Shown: positions 18,893 through 26,769 of the stretch, in pieces
Layout of the letters: every line of letters starts with the position of its first letter
Numbering within the stretch: the stretch's first letter is position 1
DNA from: Blastococcus sp.
GTDB taxonomy: Bacteria; Actinomycetota; Actinomycetes; Mycobacteriales; Geodermatophilaceae
Direction: 5' to 3'
NCBI GenBank assembly: GCA_025465355.1
Contig: JAODNN010000183.1
Span: 30,309-94,308, forward strand
DNA: 64,000 nucleotides
Made by a program: the position numbers and the translations under genes
Notes under the pieces: generated by a model
What the model saw: the letters and a program-made list of their open reading frames with translations, nothing else
Databases searched by the model: none
Told to the model about the DNA's origin: nothing

Positions 18893-19890
18893 ACCGCGGT
18901 CGGCTCGCGGTCGAGGCTGACGCCGAACTGCTCCTCGACCGCGACCACCACGCGGTCGGCGAAGGCCAGCAGTTCGGCCGCCGTCGCCCCGGGCTCCGTG
19001 GTGAGGGCCAGGCTGTGCCGCGACGATGTGCCCACGAGGCCGTCGCGGGTCCCCCGGCCGAAGCCGGCGTGCTGGACCAGCCACGCGGCGCTCAACTTGA
19101 CCTTCCCGTCGCCGGCGGGCCAGCTCGGGCACCCCTCGACCGCGTGGGCCGCCGGTACGACGGGGTTGGTGAAGAACGAGCCTGCGCTGCGGCTGTCGGG
19201 GTCGGCCGGGTCGAGCACCATCCCCTTGCCACGGCGTAGCTCGATGACCGCCGACCGGACGTCGTCCAGCGGTGCGGTCTCTCCCACCTCGATGCCGAGC
19301 CGGCCCGCGAGCTCGGCGTAGCCGACCGGACGCGAGTCGGCGCTCTCGTCGAGCGCGAACGTGACGGCCAGGACGACGAAGCGGCCGGGTTCCCGCTTGA
19401 GCCGGCTGTCGCGGTAGGCGAAGCCACACTCGGCCGGGGTCAGCGTGCACACGGCCTTCTCCGCCCGGTCGTAGACCTGCACCGCGGTGATGGTCTGGGC
19501 CACTTCCTGGCCGTAGGCGCCGACGTTCTGCACGGGCGTGGCCCCGGTGGAACCGGGGATGCCGGCGAGCGCCTCGATGCCGGCCAGTTGCTGCGCCACC
19601 GTGAACGCGACGACGTCGTCCCACGGCTCGCCGGCCTGCACCTCGATCACCCCGCCGCTGCGCGCGATCCCGCGAGTCCGGACGGCAACGACGTCCCCGG
19701 GCCAGCCGGCGTCCGGCGCCACCACGTTGGACCCGCCACCGAGCAGCAGCAACGGCCGGCCGGCCCCGTCGGCGTCGCGGACGGCGGCCACGAGTTCCGC
19801 GGTCTCCTCGACCTCGATCAGCCGGTCGATGGGACCGCCGACCGCGAGGGTGGTGAGGTCCGCCAGCCGGACGTCGCGTCGAACCTGCAC
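18889..19890 (-). CDS. murB: UDP-N-acetylenolpyruvoylglucosamine reductase
   Basis: 333 residues, type I MurB. FAD-binding elements are the N-terminal [17 protein letters not shown] near 50, and [20 protein letters not shown] near 108-127. The catalytic Ser lies in SAGSFFTNP (about 230). The enzyme reduces enolpyruvyl-UDP-GlcNAc to UDP-MurNAc with NADPH in the cytosol, the second committed step of peptidoglycan synthesis. It stands alone on the minus strand, divergent from the methyltransferase. Confidence 0.95.
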   Translation of the reverse strand: MQVRRDVRLADLTTLAVGGPIDRLIEVEETAELVAAVRDADGAGRPLLLLGGGSNVVAPDAGWPGDVVAVRTRGIARSGGVIEVQAGEPWDDVVAFTVAQQLAGIEALAGIPGSTGATPVQNVGAYGQEVAQTITAVQVYDRAEKAVCTLTPAECGFAYRDSRLKREPGRFVVLAVTFALDESADSRPVGYAELAGRLGIEVGETAPLDDVRSAVIELRRGKGMVLDPADPDSRSAGSFFTNPVVPAAHAVEGCPSWPAGDGKVKLSAAWLVQHAGFGRGTRDGLVGTSSRHSLALTTEPGATAAELLAFADRVVVAVEEQFGVSLDREPTAV

Positions 19891-19924
19891 GGGCTCACGC
19901 TAACCGGGACTACCCTCCGGACCG

Positions 19925-20791
19925 GTGAGCGAGGTGGGCGGCGGGCACAAGCGCCGGGCATGGCTGCCTGCGCAGCCGTCCGGTCGCAAGCCGTCTCGCC
20001 TGGCCGCCGGCCGGGCTCGAGCGGTCGGCCTGCCCACTCGTGGCACCACCAACGCCAACCGCCTACGGCGGGTGGACCGCTGGCTGCTGGCCACCCAGGT
20101 GCCCCGTCTCCGGGACTCCGCGCGGCCGCTCGTCGTCGATCTGGGGTACGGATCGTCCGCCGTGACCACGCTGGAGATGGTCGAGCGCCTCGGCTCGGAG
20201 GTCGACGGGCTCGAGGTGGTCGGCCTGGAGATCGACCCGGACCGGGTGCGCGCGGTCGAGGCCGACCGGGATCCGCCGCGGGTGGACTTCCGGGTCGGCG
20301 GTTTCGAGCTCGCCGGTCTGCGACCGGTGCTCGTGCGGGCGTTCAACGTGCTGCGGCAGTACGACGAGGAGTCGGCAGCCCGGGCGTGGGAAACGATGCG
20401 GGCCGCCCTCGGCCCCGGCGGCCTGCTCGTCGAGGGCACCTGCGACGAGTGGGGACGACGCTCGGCGTGGGTGGCCCTGGACGCCGACGGCCCCCTCACA
20501 CTGACCCTCTCCGCTCGGACCGTCGATATCGACGTGCCCTCCGACCTCGCCGAACGGCTGCCCAAGGCGCTGATCCACCACAACGTGCCCGGGCAGCCGA
20601 TCCACGAGTTCCTCCGATCCTTCGATGCCGCGTGGGCTGCCGCGGCGGGGCTGTCCACCTTCGGCCCGCGCCAGCGATGGACGGCCGCCGTGGAGACGCT
20701 CGCCTCGGAAGGCTGGCCCTTGGTGGGCTCGAGCCGACACTGGCGGCATGGCGAGATCACGCTGCGCTGGTCTGCGGTCGCACCGGTCTGA
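19925..20791 (+). CDS. Class I SAM-dependent methyltransferase
   Basis: 288 residues from a GTG. Motif I reads VVDLGYGSSAVTT (about 61-73), with an acidic residue ending the next strand (VVGLEIDPDRV), both typical of SAM binding. A Lys/Arg-rich N-terminal ~40 residues (KRRAWLP, RKPSRLAAGRARA) could bind nucleic acid or be a start-choice artefact. The position next to murB recalls a conserved actinobacterial methyltransferase. Substrate unknown. Confidence 0.82.
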   Translation: MSEVGGGHKRRAWLPAQPSGRKPSRLAAGRARAVGLPTRGTTNANRLRRVDRWLLATQVPRLRDSARPLVVDLGYGSSAVTTLEMVERLGSEVDGLEVVGLEIDPDRVRAVEADRDPPRVDFRVGGFELAGLRPVLVRAFNVLRQYDEESAARAWETMRAALGPGGLLVEGTCDEWGRRSAWVALDADGPLTLTLSARTVDIDVPSDLAERLPKALIHHNVPGQPIHEFLRSFDAAWAAAAGLSTFGPRQRWTAAVETLASEGWPLVGSSRHWRHGEITLRWSAVAPV

Positions 20792-20948
20792 CAGTTCAGC
20801 AGCTGGCGCAGAGTGCTCTCTCCACAGCAGCGGAGCGATTCGAGCAGCGGTGCCAACTGGCGGCAGTAGCCTTGCTGTTTCGGTGCCGGGTCCACGTCGG
20901 CGAGCGTCTGGTCGCCACGGTCCCTGCGTCGGACACAGGGGGGAGCCG

Positions 20949-21449
20949 ATGTCCGCTCAGCAGCAGGCGCCGGTGGAGTCGGTCGACCGGCATGTTCCCG
21001 CCCGGCGCCGTCAGCGCGGCTGGGATGCCGGGGTGCTTGCCGCGATCGCCGCCGGTGGAATTCTCGGCGCCGAGGCCCGGTACGGGTTGTCGGTGCTGTT
21101 GCCGCACCAGCCCGGGCAGTGGCCGACCGCGACCTGGCTGACCAACGTCAGTGGCTGCCTGCTCATCGGCGTGCTGATGGTGGTCATCACCGAGCTGACG
21201 TCGCCGCACCGGCTGGTCCGCCCGTTCCTGGGCGTTGGAGTGTTGGGCGGCTACACGACGTTCTCCACGGCGATGGTGGACGTGCAGCAGCTTGCGCGCG
21301 CCGGGCACGCCGGGGCTGCGCTCGGCTACCTGGGTAGCACGCCGGTCGCTGCGGTGGCCGCGGCCAGCGCCGGGACGCTGCTGACCCGGGCCTCGGCGGT
21401 GTGGTGGCTGCGGCTGCGGCGGCGCGAGCATGCTGGAGGACGGCGATGA
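20949..21449 (+). CDS. crcB: Fluoride ion channel CrcB/Fluc, first copy
   Basis: 166 residues from ATG 20949. Four membrane segments of the Fluc fold are visible, with the polar track GAEARYGLS in the first, the pore [12 protein letters not shown] in the second, and the third-helix [12 protein letters not shown] that carries the Phe-box and central Na site. A ~35-residue basic N-terminal extension (ARRRQRGW) is longer than usual. Fluc channels work as antiparallel dimers; actinobacteria often encode two subunits that pair. The stop overlaps the next gene as ATGA. Fluoride export is the established role of the family. Confidence 0.93.
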   Translation: MSAQQQAPVESVDRHVPARRRQRGWDAGVLAAIAAGGILGAEARYGLSVLLPHQPGQWPTATWLTNVSGCLLIGVLMVVITELTSPHRLVRPFLGVGVLGGYTTFSTAMVDVQQLARAGHAGAALGYLGSTPVAAVAAASAGTLLTRASAVWWLRLRRREHAGGRR

Positions 21450-21790
21450 CCACGCTGGAGGGGCCGGCGCAGCGGCTGACGGTGATCGTGGGAGAGGACG
21501 ACCGGGTCGGGCACCGGCCTCTCTACACCGAGATCGTGCACCGGGCACACGCCGCCGGACTGATCGGAGCGAGCGTGTTCCGCGGCATCGAGGGCTTCGG
21601 CGCGACCGGCATGGTGCACACCAACCGGCTGCTCGACCTGTCCGAGGACCTGCCGGTCACGGTGGTCATGGTGGACACCGCCGAGCGCATCGGGGCGTTG
21701 CTTCCGCAACTCGAGGAGATCGTCGGCGACGGGCTCGTGCTGCTCGAGGACGTGCGCGTCGTCCATCACGCGGGACAGCCCGCGCCGTGA
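21446..21790 (+). CDS. DUF190 (PII-like) protein between two crcB genes
   Basis: 114 residues. DUF190 proteins adopt a ferredoxin-like, PII/GlnB-like trimeric fold. Visible: a first strand [10 protein letters not shown], the family motif [28 protein letters not shown] split over a helix and strand, the [14 protein letters not shown] strand-helix, and a C-terminal [11 protein letters not shown] strand. It overlaps crcB on both sides by 4 nt, so all three are made together. Inference: a ligand-sensing modulator of the channel, as PII proteins are for AmtB. This has not been shown. Confidence 0.88.
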   Translation: MTTLEGPAQRLTVIVGEDDRVGHRPLYTEIVHRAHAAGLIGASVFRGIEGFGATGMVHTNRLLDLSEDLPVTVVMVDTAERIGALLPQLEEIVGDGLVLLEDVRVVHHAGQPAP

Positions 21791-22152
21791 TCCCGCTGTG
21801 GGTGGCCCTCGGCGCGGCGATCGGCGCTCCGGCCCGCTACCTCACCGACCGCGCCGTACAGGGCCGCCACGACAGCGTCTTCCCCTGGGGCACGCTGATG
21901 GTCAACCTGGTCGGCTCGTGCGTGCTCGGCTTTCTGGTCGCCGCTAGCACGCACCTGTCCCCGGCGGTCAGCGCGGCCCTGGGGACGGGATTCTGCGGGG
22001 CGCTGACCACGTACTCGACGTTCAGCTACGAGATCGTCCGCCTGCTGGAGGACGGGTCTCGGTTCTACGCCGCGGCCAACGTGGTCGCCAGCCTGCTGGG
22101 TGGCTTCGGCGCCGTCGGCCTGGGCTGGACGCTGGCCACCTGGCTCACCTGA
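21787..22152 (+). CDS. crcB: Fluoride ion channel CrcB/Fluc, second copy
   Basis: 121 residues from GTG 21787, overlapping the DUF190 stop. Compact Fluc: [15 protein letters not shown] in helix 1, [16 protein letters not shown] in helix 2 with the conserved Asn, [15 protein letters not shown] in helix 3, and a hydrophobic helix 4. It has no N-terminal extension, so the two CrcB copies differ and probably form a heterodimer. The gene ends 16 nt from the convergent second DUF190 gene. Confidence 0.93.
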   Translation: MIPLWVALGAAIGAPARYLTDRAVQGRHDSVFPWGTLMVNLVGSCVLGFLVAASTHLSPAVSAALGTGFCGALTTYSTFSYEIVRLLEDGSRFYAAANVVASLLGGFGAVGLGWTLATWLT

Positions 22153-22168
22153 CGGCCACCGCGGCGGC

Positions 22169-22633
22169 TCATCCGGAGTGGTCCGCCGGCTCGCCGGCGT
22201 GCGCCAGAGCGCCCAGGTGCGTCAGCCGCTGCAGCATCCCGTGATGCCGATAGCCGTCGGGTTCCCCCTCCGGTGAGTACGCGCTGCGGGGTTGGGCGCG
22301 GTGGATCGCCCGCAGGTCGTCGACGGTGATCAGCCCGTCGGTGACCAGGCTCTGCACCACCGGCAGGAAGGCGTCGATCCTCTCCGGGGCATCGACGATG
22401 ACGATCGCCACCGGCAGGTCCGCCGACCAGGACAGGACCTTGTTGACGTGCACGTGCCTGGACGCGCCGTAGCCCTCGATGCCGTGGAAGACGCTGGCTC
22501 CGGCCAGGCCGCTCTCATGGGCCCGGTGCACGATCTCGGTGTACAGCGGCGCCATGCCGTGCGGCGCCTTGTCGCCCTCGTCGATGAAGACGGTCAGCCG
22601 TCGCGCCGCCCCTTCCAGCCACATGCTGCTCAC
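22169..22633 (-). CDS. DUF190 (PII-like) protein, second copy, riboswitch-led operon
   Basis: 154 residues from GTG 22633, whose GTG overlaps the stop of the preceding 37-codon ORF (GTGA); ATG 22624 is an alternative. The core parallels the first DUF190 copy: [44 protein letters not shown]. It has a longer loop (KAPHGMAP) and a ~35-residue His/Gly-rich C-terminal tail (GYRHHGMLQRLTHLGALAHAG). It faces the crcB operon convergently and is preceded by a fluoride-riboswitch-like RNA, so it should be made when fluoride is high. Confidence 0.88.
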   Translation of the reverse strand: MSSMWLEGAARRLTVFIDEGDKAPHGMAPLYTEIVHRAHESGLAGASVFHGIEGYGASRHVHVNKVLSWSADLPVAIVIVDAPERIDAFLPVVQSLVTDGLITVDDLRAIHRAQPRSAYSPEGEPDGYRHHGMLQRLTHLGALAHAGEPADHSG

Positions 22634-22743
22634 GACCCTTCCGAGGGGAGCCGGTCCACCGGCCCGATGCCGGCGCGGGCATGTCCCTGCGCCGGACGGA
22701 AACGACGGCCGGGGTCGCCGACCGTCTGCCTGGGGAGTCTCAT
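22630..22743 (-). CDS. 37-residue basic ORF under a fluoride riboswitch
   Basis: ATG at 22743, 5 nt after a strong GGGAGGT ribosome-binding site, ending in TGA that overlaps the DUF190 GTG (GTGA). The product begins MRLPRQTVGDPGRRFRP and ends RLPSEGS: Arg/Pro/Gly-rich, no membrane segment, no Cys. It matches no family I know. Its start is about 32 nt after the riboswitch core, so it is the first translated ORF of the transcript. It may be a small functional protein or a coupling leader that passes ribosomes to DUF190. Confidence 0.6.
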   Translation of the reverse strand: MRLPRQTVGDPGRRFRPAQGHARAGIGPVDRLPSEGS

Positions 22744-22774
22744 CGCCACCTCCCGGACGCGCACGAACCCAGTG

Positions 22775-22853
22775 GGTAGGGTCCATCAGCCCGGAGGGGC
22801 GGTTCGGATCGCGTTCGCGTGGGCGAACGTGATCCCGGCGAGATCCATCACCG
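22775..22853 (-). ncRNA. Fluoride riboswitch (crcB RNA motif)
   Basis: On the minus strand the order of conserved blocks matches the crcB aptamer: GGTGATGG, closing TCGCC (stem GGTGA/TCGCC, 22848-22852 with 22837-22841), then GAACC, a GCCC-ggag-loop-GGGC stem (22789-22800), then TGATGGACCCTAC. An extra perfect hairpin (22806-22835) is inserted between the first stem and GAACC. The loop TGGATC can pair imperfectly with GGACC downstream, as the aptamer pseudoknot needs. It is followed by the Shine-Dalgarno of the 37-codon ORF, so control may be at translation or termination. Confidence 0.78.
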
Positions 22854-23101
22854 TCACTGTGATTGGACGCCCCGGCTGCACGGCCGTCAACCCGGTCCGA
22901 CGTGCCCGTCCGGCCACGGGCCACACCGTCGGAGTGACTTGGTCGATCCGGACCAGGCAGGGATGTGGACATTCCTGCCATGCCGGCTCGGCCACGGCCC
23001 ACGTCGGCGCGGGGTGCGGCAGGAAAGCACGGGCCCGTGCCCACCCGGCTGACAAGGGTGAACCGCCCCCGTGAGCCCGGAGACTCTGATCCGCCGATCC
23101 G

Positions 23102-23320
23102 GGGGCGGTTCGGTGCTGCCTGTGCCGCCACCGCCACCGGCTCAGGCACCGGGCCCCCGGCCGGAACTTGCGCCGGCTGGCCGACGGCGGAATCGCATGG
23201 ACGACCCCCGGCGGCGAGCGAATCGTCATCCACCCGCCCCGGTACGGCACCGAGGACAACCGTCCGCCACTGACCAGCAGCCCACCGCTCACCGCGACCG
23301 GACACATCCTCGGCCGCCCA
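23102..23320 (+). pseudogene. C-terminal relic of a DUF222/HNH endonuclease (13E12 family)
   Basis: In the frame that includes 23123, the translation reads CLCRHRHRLRHRAPG, then LRRLADGGIAWTTPGGERI, then HPPRYGTED. This is the C-terminal end of the DUF222-HNH proteins that are abundant in Geodermatophilaceae and mycobacteria (normal form CRHHHRLK, W..TP.G, PRYGT). The HNH N-terminal half and all upstream domains are missing. The frame stays open into the next gene, so an automatic caller could fuse the relic to that enzyme. It marks past insertion or decay here. Confidence 0.7.
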
Positions 23321-23407
23321 CTCAACGCAGCGAGATCGACGACAACCCGGCGCCGTTGCGACCTGCGCGGCCGCCGCAGAGTGCGCCACCAGCCGGATGG
23401 AGAGGTC

Positions 23408-24196
23408 ATGCACCATGGGGGCGTGACCACGCTCATCGGCGAAGCGCTACGTCAGCGCTGCATCGAGGCCGTCATCGAGGAGGGCGAGCGGTTCGGCATC
23501 CTGGCGCAGGAGCTCGCGGCCGGGCTGACTCCGGTGCAGGGGGGCCTGGATGTCCCTGTTCCGTGGATCCCGGAATGGACCGCCCGGGAACTCGTCGAGC
23601 ACCTGGGGACGGTGCACCGGTGGGCCACCGCGATCCTCCGCGCCGGCCACGCCGACCATCCGCCTCGCGAGACGCCTCCGGCCCCACACGCCGAGGTGTT
23701 GCTGGACTGGTACGCCACCGGGCTCACCGAGTTGGTCGCCACGCTGCGCACGACACCGCCCGACGCACCCGCCTGGCACATGAGCCCGGCCGCGCCGAAG
23801 GTCGCCGCCTCCTGGGCCCGGCGGCAGGCGCACGAGCTCCTCGTCCACCGGATGGACCTCGAGGTCACCGCGGGCGTCCCGCTCGCTCCCGTCGATGCCG
23901 AGCTGGCCGCGGACGGCGTCGACGAACTGCTCGGCGTCATCGTCCCCCGCTGGGCACACACCGAACCGCTGATCAGCGCCGACGCGACGATCTCCGTGAC
24001 CGCCTCGGACACCGGTGACACGTGGGGTGTCACCGTCGAGCGGGGCGTCGTCACCATCGGGACGGAACGGTCCGGCCCCGCGGACGCACGGCTCTGCGGC
24101 CCGGCCGTTGACCTGCTGCTCCACCTCTGGGGTCGACCGGCGGACGTCGTGGTCGACGGCGAACCGGCCGCCGAAGCGATCCTCCGCGGCCGGTGA
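23408..24196 (+). CDS. Mycothiol-dependent maleylpyruvate isomerase family protein
   Basis: About 262 residues from ATG 23408 (a GGAGAGG lies 2 nt before; GTG 23423 is an alternative). The N-terminal MDMPI/DinB-like four-helix domain shows the metal-site pattern: WTARELVEHLGTVHRWA near 50 and ARRQAHELLVHRMDLE near 140, with His residues placed for zinc. The C-terminal SCP-like domain ends LLHLWGRPADVVVDGE. Members use mycothiol as cofactor, consistent with mshA and mshD in the window. Substrate unknown. The GTGA overlap couples it to the next gene. Confidence 0.85.
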   Translation: MHHGGVTTLIGEALRQRCIEAVIEEGERFGILAQELAAGLTPVQGGLDVPVPWIPEWTARELVEHLGTVHRWATAILRAGHADHPPRETPPAPHAEVLLDWYATGLTELVATLRTTPPDAPAWHMSPAAPKVAASWARRQAHELLVHRMDLEVTAGVPLAPVDAELAADGVDELLGVIVPRWAHTEPLISADATISVTASDTGDTWGVTVERGVVTIGTERSGPADARLCGPAVDLLLHLWGRPADVVVDGEPAAEAILRGR

Positions 24197-25032
24197 GAGT
24201 TCCTCCTGGCCCGACCGCGGTCACCGGTGGCACCGCGGAACTGCTCGCCGACGCCGACCGCGACGGTTCCTGGATGCTGCTGCTCAACGGCACCCCGCAG
24301 TCGCACGTCGACCTCGATGACCCGGGCCACCTGGAGTTCGAGTACGTCCGCCGGATGGGCCACGTCCTCGACCTGGCCGCTCCGCCGGGGGCACCGCTCG
24401 ACGTGCTCCACCTCGGCGGCGGCGCGCTCACCCTCCCCCGCTACGTCGCGGTGACCCGGCCCGGCTCACGGCAGCGGGTCGTCGAGATCGACCAGCCGCT
24501 CACGGACCTCGTCCGCGCGCACCTCCCGCTGCCACGGGGCGCCCGGATCCGCGTGCGCGCCGCCGACGCCCGCGCGGGCCTGGCGGCAACGCACACCGCG
24601 AGCACCGACGTCGTCGTCACCGACGTCTTCGCCGGCGCCCGCACGCCCGCCCACCTGACCAGCGTCGAATTCGTCGCCGACGCCCGTCGTGTCCTGCGCC
24701 CCGGCGGCATCTACGTGGCCAATCTCGCCGACGGCCCGCCCCTCCGCTTTGCCCGCGCTCAGGTGGCCACGCTCTGCGCCGTCTTCCGGAACGTCTGCCT
24801 GCTCGCCGAACCAGGGACGCTGCGCGGCCGGCGCTTCGGGAATCTCGTCGCGGTCGCGTCCGACGCCGAGTTGCCGGTGGCGGGGCTCACCCGCCGTACC
24901 GCCAAGGATCCGATGCCCGCCCGCGTCGTCGACACCGACCACCTCGACCGGTTCGCCGGCTCCGCACGCCCGGTGCACGACACCGAAGCGGAGCCGTCGC
25001 CCGAACCACCGCCGGGCGTCTTCAGCCGATGA
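24193..25032 (+). CDS. Spermidine-synthase-like methyltransferase-fold protein
   Basis: 279 residues. The Rossmann core has LDVLHLGGGALTLPRYVA (nucleotide loop, about 78), VVEIDQPLTDLV, and TDVVVTDVFAGA (about 137), as in the spermidine-synthase-like proteins (fused or free) of actinobacteria. The polyamine-synthase gatekeeper aspartates are not clear, so aminopropyl transfer is uncertain. It is coupled to the mycothiol-dependent gene by GTGA and overlaps the convergent macrodomain gene by 11 nt. Confidence 0.8.
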   Translation: MRVPPGPTAVTGGTAELLADADRDGSWMLLLNGTPQSHVDLDDPGHLEFEYVRRMGHVLDLAAPPGAPLDVLHLGGGALTLPRYVAVTRPGSRQRVVEIDQPLTDLVRAHLPLPRGARIRVRAADARAGLAATHTASTDVVVTDVFAGARTPAHLTSVEFVADARRVLRPGGIYVANLADGPPLRFARAQVATLCAVFRNVCLLAEPGTLRGRRFGNLVAVASDAELPVAGLTRRTAKDPMPARVVDTDHLDRFAGSARPVHDTEAEPSPEPPPGVFSR

Positions 25033-25552
25033 CCGGCTCCGTCAGCGCCGTGACGAACGCCGCCAGCGCCCGGTCGTCGAACAGCACGAAGAGCACCTCC
25101 TGGACGTGCTCGACCTCGACCTCCGCCGCCCGCACCCCGGCAACCGCCTGACGCGCGGCGTCATCCAGCGGCCAGCCGTAGATCCCGGCCGAGACCGCGG
25201 GGAAGGCCACCGTGCGCGCGCCCAGCCCGTCGGCGACCCGCAGGCTCTCGGTGTAGCAGGAGCGCAGCACCGCGGACCGGTCCCGCCCGGCCGACCAGAT
25301 GGGTCCGGCCGTGTGCACCACCCACCGCGCCGGCAGGCGGCCGGCGGTCGTCGCCACAGCCCGGCCCCGGGGCAGCCTGCCATCGGGCAGCCGCGCCTTC
25401 AGTGCCCGGCACTCCGCGAGAACAGCCGGCCCCCCGGCCGCGTGGATCGCGCCGTCGACCCCGCCGCCGCCGAGCAGCCCGGGATTGGCGGCGTTGACGA
25501 CGACGTCGACGTCAGCCTCGGTGATGTCGCCGCGCACCGCCCGGAGTTCCAT
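25022..25552 (-). CDS. O-acetyl-ADP-ribose deacetylase (macrodomain, MacroD type)
   Basis: 176 residues, a single macrodomain. The ADP-ribose site is clear: VVNAANPGLLGGGGVDGAIH (about 21-40) with the catalytic Asn and Asp, and FPAVSAGIYGWPLDDA near 131-145, the phosphate loop. Such enzymes cleave O-acetyl-ADP-ribose made by sirtuins or remove ADP-ribose from acidic side chains and nucleic acids. It stands alone, convergent with the spermidine-synthase-like gene. Confidence 0.93.
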   Translation of the reverse strand: MELRAVRGDITEADVDVVVNAANPGLLGGGGVDGAIHAAGGPAVLAECRALKARLPDGRLPRGRAVATTAGRLPARWVVHTAGPIWSAGRDRSAVLRSCYTESLRVADGLGARTVAFPAVSAGIYGWPLDDAARQAVAGVRAAEVEVEHVQEVLFVLFDDRALAAFVTALTEPVIG

Positions 25553-25593
25553 TCCGGATCAGAGGGAGCGCAAGGCGTGGGGCGGAGCGGCTG

Positions 25594-25878
25594 CTACCAG
25601 CTGTTACCGCGCCGCAGCCCGCGCAGGGCGGGCCGGACGTCGACCAGGTAGACGATCGACGCAATGACGCCCGGGAGCCAGAAGAAGCTCAGCGGCGGAG
25701 TGAAGTACGCGATGATCAGGGCCAGCCCGGTGATCGCACCCCACGCCGGCTTGGTGAGCTTGCCTGCGGCGACGTAACCGGTGGCCGGCCGGATCAGGGC
25801 ATCGACGAGCGCCCAGGCCGCCAGTGCCACCACGGCCCACTTCAGCCCGATGAAGAGGAGCGCGTCGAACGTCGCCAT
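25594..25878 (-). CDS. DUF2516 membrane protein
   Basis: 94 residues with three hydrophobic segments (about 8-25, 44-61, 64-80) and a basic C terminus (RGLRRGNSW). The order DUF2516, hbhA-like, HTH equals mycobacterial Rv0476-Rv0475-Rv0474, which supports the call. Function unknown. A strong hairpin separates it from the HbhA-like gene, so it probably has its own promoter or is read at a lower level. Confidence 0.88.
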   Translation of the reverse strand: MATFDALLFIGLKWAVVALAAWALVDALIRPATGYVAAGKLTKPAWGAITGLALIIAYFTPPLSFFWLPGVIASIVYLVDVRPALRGLRRGNSW

Positions 25879-25936
25879 GCGGGCCAGCGTACCCGCCGCG
25901 CGGCGCCGACCGGCCCGGAAACACCCCGGAACAGCA

Positions 25937-25975
25937 CAGGGCCCCGGAGCGCGAGATCGCAGCTCCGGGGCCCTG
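25937..25975. terminator. Strong hairpin after the hbhA-like gene
   Basis: A perfect 14-bp GC-rich stem (cagggccccggagc 25937-25950 with gctccggggccctg 25962-25975) with an 11-nt loop, between the hbhA-like stop and the DUF2516 start. No T run follows; such hairpins still act as terminators or mRNA-end stabilisers in actinobacteria. Confidence 0.65.
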
Positions 25976-25992
25976 GGCTGGGCTGACCGAGG

Positions 25993-26769
25993 TCAGTTCT
26001 TCTTGGCCGGCACCGAGGTCGGGTCGGCCGGCTTGGCGGTGCGGGCCCGGGTGACACGAGCGGAGGCCGCCTTGGCGGGCGCCTTCCGAGCGGCCGGGCT
26101 GCTCTTCTTGGCAGGGGTCCGCGCGGCGGCCGGCTTGACGGCCTCCTCGGCGGTCGCCTTGGTCGCCTCGGCGGCCTCGCGGGTCTTGTCCTCGGTCGCG
26201 GTCGCGACCTTGGTCGCCCGGGCAGCGGTCTTCTGCGCGATCGACGTCACCTCGTTGGAGGCGTCACGGACGGCTCCGGCGGTCTGCTCGACCGCCTTGT
26301 CGACCGTGCCCTCGGCGGTGTCGACGGTCTGCTCGGCGCGACGGACCACACGACGCAGGGAGGGCTGGCGGCGCAGCTGCTCGACGACCTCGGCACCGTG
26401 CTCCGCGAGGTTCTCCACGGTGCTGAGGGCCTGGGTGCGGGCGGTCTCGACCAGGCCGACGACGGTGCTGCGCAGCACCTCGGGACGCACGGCGGTGGCG
26501 AACTGCTGGGCCGCGGTACGCGCGGTGCCGGCGGCCTCGGTGGCCCGGGTGCGGGCCTCCTTCACGGCGAGGTCGGCCTGGACCTGCGCCTCGCCGGGCA
26601 GCGCCTCAGCCTTCGAGCGGAACTGCGCGACGGCGGTGCGGGCGCGCTCGACGGCAAGGTCACCGGCGCCGACGGCGGCCAGGATCGGGGTCTTGGCGCG
26701 CTCGGCAACCGAACGGCCCTGGGCAACGGCGAACTCGCCGTACTGCTTCACGGTCTCAGTGGGGGTCAT
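25993..26769 (-). CDS. HbhA-like heparin-binding hemagglutinin homologue
   Basis: 258 residues. Long Ala/Glu/Arg helices (coiled coil about 30-200) lead into a Lys/Ala/Pro-rich tail (about 205-258) with KKSS, RKAPAK and PAKKN units, the hallmark of mycobacterial HbhA, whose tail binds heparan sulfate and nucleic acid. In a free-living organism the tail may instead bind DNA or the envelope. No signal peptide or membrane segment is visible. The ATG overlaps the HTH gene's stop by 4 nt, and the neighbours match the Rv0474-Rv0476 cluster. Confidence 0.8.
   Translation of the reverse strand: MTPTETVKQYGEFAVAQGRSVAERAKTPILAAVGAGDLAVERARTAVAQFRSKAEALPGEAQVQADLAVKEARTRATEAAGTARTAAQQFATAVRPEVLRSTVVGLVETARTQALSTVENLAEHGAEVVEQLRRQPSLRRVVRRAEQTVDTAEGTVDKAVEQTAGAVRDASNEVTSIAQKTAARATKVATATEDKTREAAEATKATAEEAVKPAAARTPAKKSSPAARKAPAKAASARVTRARTAKPADPTSVPAKKN

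Noticed and set aside
16679..19624. 981-codon open frame extending mshA
   Set aside because: The extension is antisense to the SDR and murB genes; the SD-supported GTG 18016 marks the real start.
20792..20948. Possible fluoride riboswitch before the first crcB
   Set aside because: A GGCGA/TCGCC stem and a CCCTG/CAGGG stem are present, but the conserved GATGG, GAACC and TGATG elements are missing.
22786..23436. Minus-strand frame of 216 codons over the riboswitch and relic
   Set aside because: No ribosome-binding site, no family pattern; overlaps the plus-strand relic and the riboswitch.
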